NCBI RefSeq assembly: GCF_031954525.1 | Contig: NZ_CP134867.1 | Location: 186,001 to 250,000, forward strand | From: Dyella sp. BiH032 | Lineage (GTDB): Bacteria; Pseudomonadota; Gammaproteobacteria; Xanthomonadales; Rhodanobacteraceae | Length of the DNA stretch: 64,000 nt | Direction: 5' to 3' | Shown here: piece by piece, positions 60,335-64,000 of the stretch | Numbering within the stretch: the stretch's first letter is position 1 | Layout of the letters: the number at the start of each line of letters is the position of its first letter | Notes under the pieces: generated by a model | What the model was told of the DNA's origin: nothing | What the model saw: the letters and a program-made list of their open reading frames with translations, nothing else | Databases searched by the model: none | Made by a program: the position numbers and the translations under genes

Positions 60335-60688
60335 GGCAGTCCTCATGTAAGGTTTCACGCACAGGGGTGCGCGGGGGATCATTGAGCGTAACCCGAGCGG
60401 GCGCTAGGAAACAAGTCGCAGCGCCGCAAGAAAGTTTGTTAAAAATCAATAAGTTGCAACATTCACCAGCGAATCTTTTCGAGATGGACCGCCAAACGTC
60501 ATGTAGGCGTTCTCGTACAAACCTCGGAAACTGGCTGGCTGGCCGCGCGCGAAGCGCATCGTGGAGTTATCGGCGGGGCGACTTCAGAGCTTGAGTACCG
60601 GCCGGCATTCTCGTGCTTACGTACTAATGCGTTAATGCGCAAGCACAAAGAAATGGCCCGTCTCGTTTCCGGAACGGGCCACTCTTGG
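60335..60688. other. Intergenic region between TPR gene and gyrB
   Basis: About 350 bases without a gene. The part at about 60431-60475 is AT-rich and should contain the promoter of the TPR gene, but no convincing hexamer pair was placed. The right end holds the gyrB terminator at 60654-60681. Confidence 0.5.
60654..60681 (-). terminator. Hairpin terminator after gyrB
   Basis: TGGCCCGT (60654-60661) pairs with ACGGGCCA (60674-60681), with a partly self-paired 12-base interior. On the minus strand the sequence after the stem is TTTCTTTG. It lies eight bases after the gyrB stop. Confidence 0.75.
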
Positions 60689-63169
<2,481 letters not shown>

Positions 63170-64000
63170 CTAAGGGTTAATTATAGCAGGGGTGGCGATC
63201 ACCCCCTGTTCCACGTGGAACACATGCGCTGAGAGCCCCTGTAGGGCCCCAGGAAGCTCGGTTCCGGTAACCAGCACCTGGGCACCGGCCCGGGCTAACT
63301 CGCCTGCCACGGCGCCCTGATGCGCCAAGTCGAGTTCCGAGGCCAGATCGTCCAGGCATACGACCGGCCACTCCCCCTTCAGCTCAGCGAACAAGCCCGC
63401 CTGGGCGAGCATGCAGGCCAAAGCCGTCAGCTTCTCCTGACCACGGGAAAGGTGTTCCCTCAGGGGCGCCAGTTCGTAAGCGATGGACCAGTCGGCCCGA
63501 TGACTTCCCGCGGTGGTGTGTCCTCGGCCCAGGTCTCGCCCGCGCAATTCCGCGAGCGCATCAGCAAGCCCCCTGTCTTCAGCCCAGCCTCGACGATAAC
63601 GGAGTTCTACTCGGCCAAGTTCGGGCAGAAGGCCGGCGATGGAGCGCTCGATATGCGGACGAAGCAGCTCAAGGTATCTGAGCCGCATGGCATCGATTTC
63701 CTCGCCTGTTTGAGAGAGTTCTGCTTCCCATGGTTCGAACAACTCAGCCGGTACTGCGCCCCCGGAGCGCAAAAGGCTGTTCCGCTGCTTCAAGGCCCGC
63801 TGGTACCTGCGCCACGCGTGCAGGAAACCGTGTTCCACGTGGAACACACCCCAATCAAGATAACGGCGGCGTTCCTCAGCGCCACCGGCGATCAATGCGT
63901 GCGAACCAGGTTCAAAACAAACTACCGCGCACTCACTGACCACTTCTCCCAGGGCTGCGGACTGCCCATCAAGTCTGGCCTCCCAACGCGCACCCTCACG
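63170..64000 (-). CDS. recF: RecF recombination protein (partial, N-terminus beyond window)
   Basis: 276 residues are in frame from the window end to the stop at 63170. The roughly 85-90 N-terminal residues with the Walker A motif are missing. RecF landmarks present are VVCFEPGSHALIAGGAEERR, RRYLDWGVFHVEHGFLHAWR, SRGQEKLTALACMLAQAGLF (signature motif) and VVCLDDLASELDLAHQGAVA (Walker B). RecF loads RecA at gaps in the RecFOR pathway. Two perfect parS palindromes lie within its coding sequence and encode the repeated FHVE peptide. dnaN is expected just outside. Confidence 0.95.
   Translation of the reverse strand, partial: REGARWEARLDGQSAALGEVVSECAVVCFEPGSHALIAGGAEERRRYLDWGVFHVEHGFLHAWRRYQRALKQRNSLLRSGGAVPAELFEPWEAELSQTGEEIDAMRLRYLELLRPHIERSIAGLLPELGRVELRYRRGWAEDRGLADALAELRGRDLGRGHTTAGSHRADWSIAYELAPLREHLSRGQEKLTALACMLAQAGLFAELKGEWPVVCLDDLASELDLAHQGAVAGELARAGAQVLVTGTELPGALQGLSAHVFHVEQGVIATPAIINP
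63207..63222. promoter_or_regulatory. parS site 1 (in the 3' end of recF)
   Basis: TGTTCCACGTGGAACA is a perfect 16-base palindrome and matches the parS sequence bound by chromosomal ParB in Pseudomonas and relatives (consensus TGTTTCACGTGAAACA, with the TTCCACGTGGAA variant common in gammaproteobacteria). Confidence 0.88.
63831..63846. promoter_or_regulatory. parS site 2 (inside recF)
   Basis: A second exact copy of TGTTCCACGTGGAACA lies 624 bases from the first. Two identical 16-base palindromes within one gene are not expected by chance, and their closeness to the predicted origin fits parS clustering. Confidence 0.88.

Overview
The window is GC-rich, gene-dense chromosomal DNA from a gammaproteobacterium, most likely of the order Xanthomonadales (Rhodanobacteraceae/Xanthomonadaceae type, such as Dyella, Luteibacter or Rhodanobacter). 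The main support is gene order at the right end. Read on the minus strand it runs recF, gyrB, a TPR protein, tonB, exbB, two exbD genes, with pdxJ convergent. This matches my recollection of the block that follows dnaA-dnaN at the Xanthomonas replication origin. recF is cut by the window end, so dnaN, dnaA and oriC should lie just beyond position 64000. Two perfect parS palindromes inside recF support an origin-proximal location. The genus is inference.

Layout. 1-8.1 kb: a LysR regulator divergent from a MexEF-OprN-like RND efflux operon ending in an SDR gene. 8.2-15.3 kb: mostly minus-strand genes, comprising a YqjD/YqjE-type envelope-stress cluster with an AI-2E family permease, a PEBP/sorbosone-dehydrogenase pair, a 2OG-Fe(II) oxygenase, and a YheT hydrolase/PlsC acyltransferase pair. 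15.3-19.8 kb: a TetR/MFS pair with a double palindromic operator, a Lrp-type regulator divergent from phenylalanine hydroxylase (phhA), and an OmpW porin with FNR-like and CRP-like sites. 19.8-26.5 kb: a RES/Xre toxin-antitoxin pair, three genes coupled by GTGA overlaps (ParB-like nuclease, SulP transporter, DUF885 peptidase), and an MltB-type transglycosylase.

26.5-40.4 kb: the accessory part. A roughly 0.5-kb dispersed repeat made of successive hairpins occurs twice in opposite orientation. The second copy lies between two paralogous radical SAM genes and is split by an intact IS30-family element with a 3-bp target duplication. Between the copies lie YafY-type regulator, GST, GFA, DJ-1-like and VOC genes, fructose-1,6-bisphosphatase, a second 2OG oxygenase, a patatin lipoprotein, an S9 peptidase and an unknown protein. 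40.4-45.1 kb: a membrane patatin, a small membrane protein, and two tandem paralogous secreted proteins of no recognised family. These last two are the best candidate for something undescribed.

45.1-55.5 kb: a carbon-uptake and acetate module. It holds an MHS-type transporter, a DcaP-like porin, acetyl-CoA synthetase (acs), a LuxR-type response regulator and a sodium-solute-symporter/histidine-kinase hybrid, the last two matching the CrbR/CrbS pair known to control acs elsewhere. A palindrome array sits in the porin/acs divergent region. A phosphopantetheinyl transferase follows. 55.5-64 kb: pdxJ, the TonB-ExbB-ExbD energy-transduction operon, the TPR protein, gyrB and partial recF.

I see no tRNA, rRNA, prophage or CRISPR array. 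Most long ORFs antisense to these genes are GC-driven shadows and are omitted.
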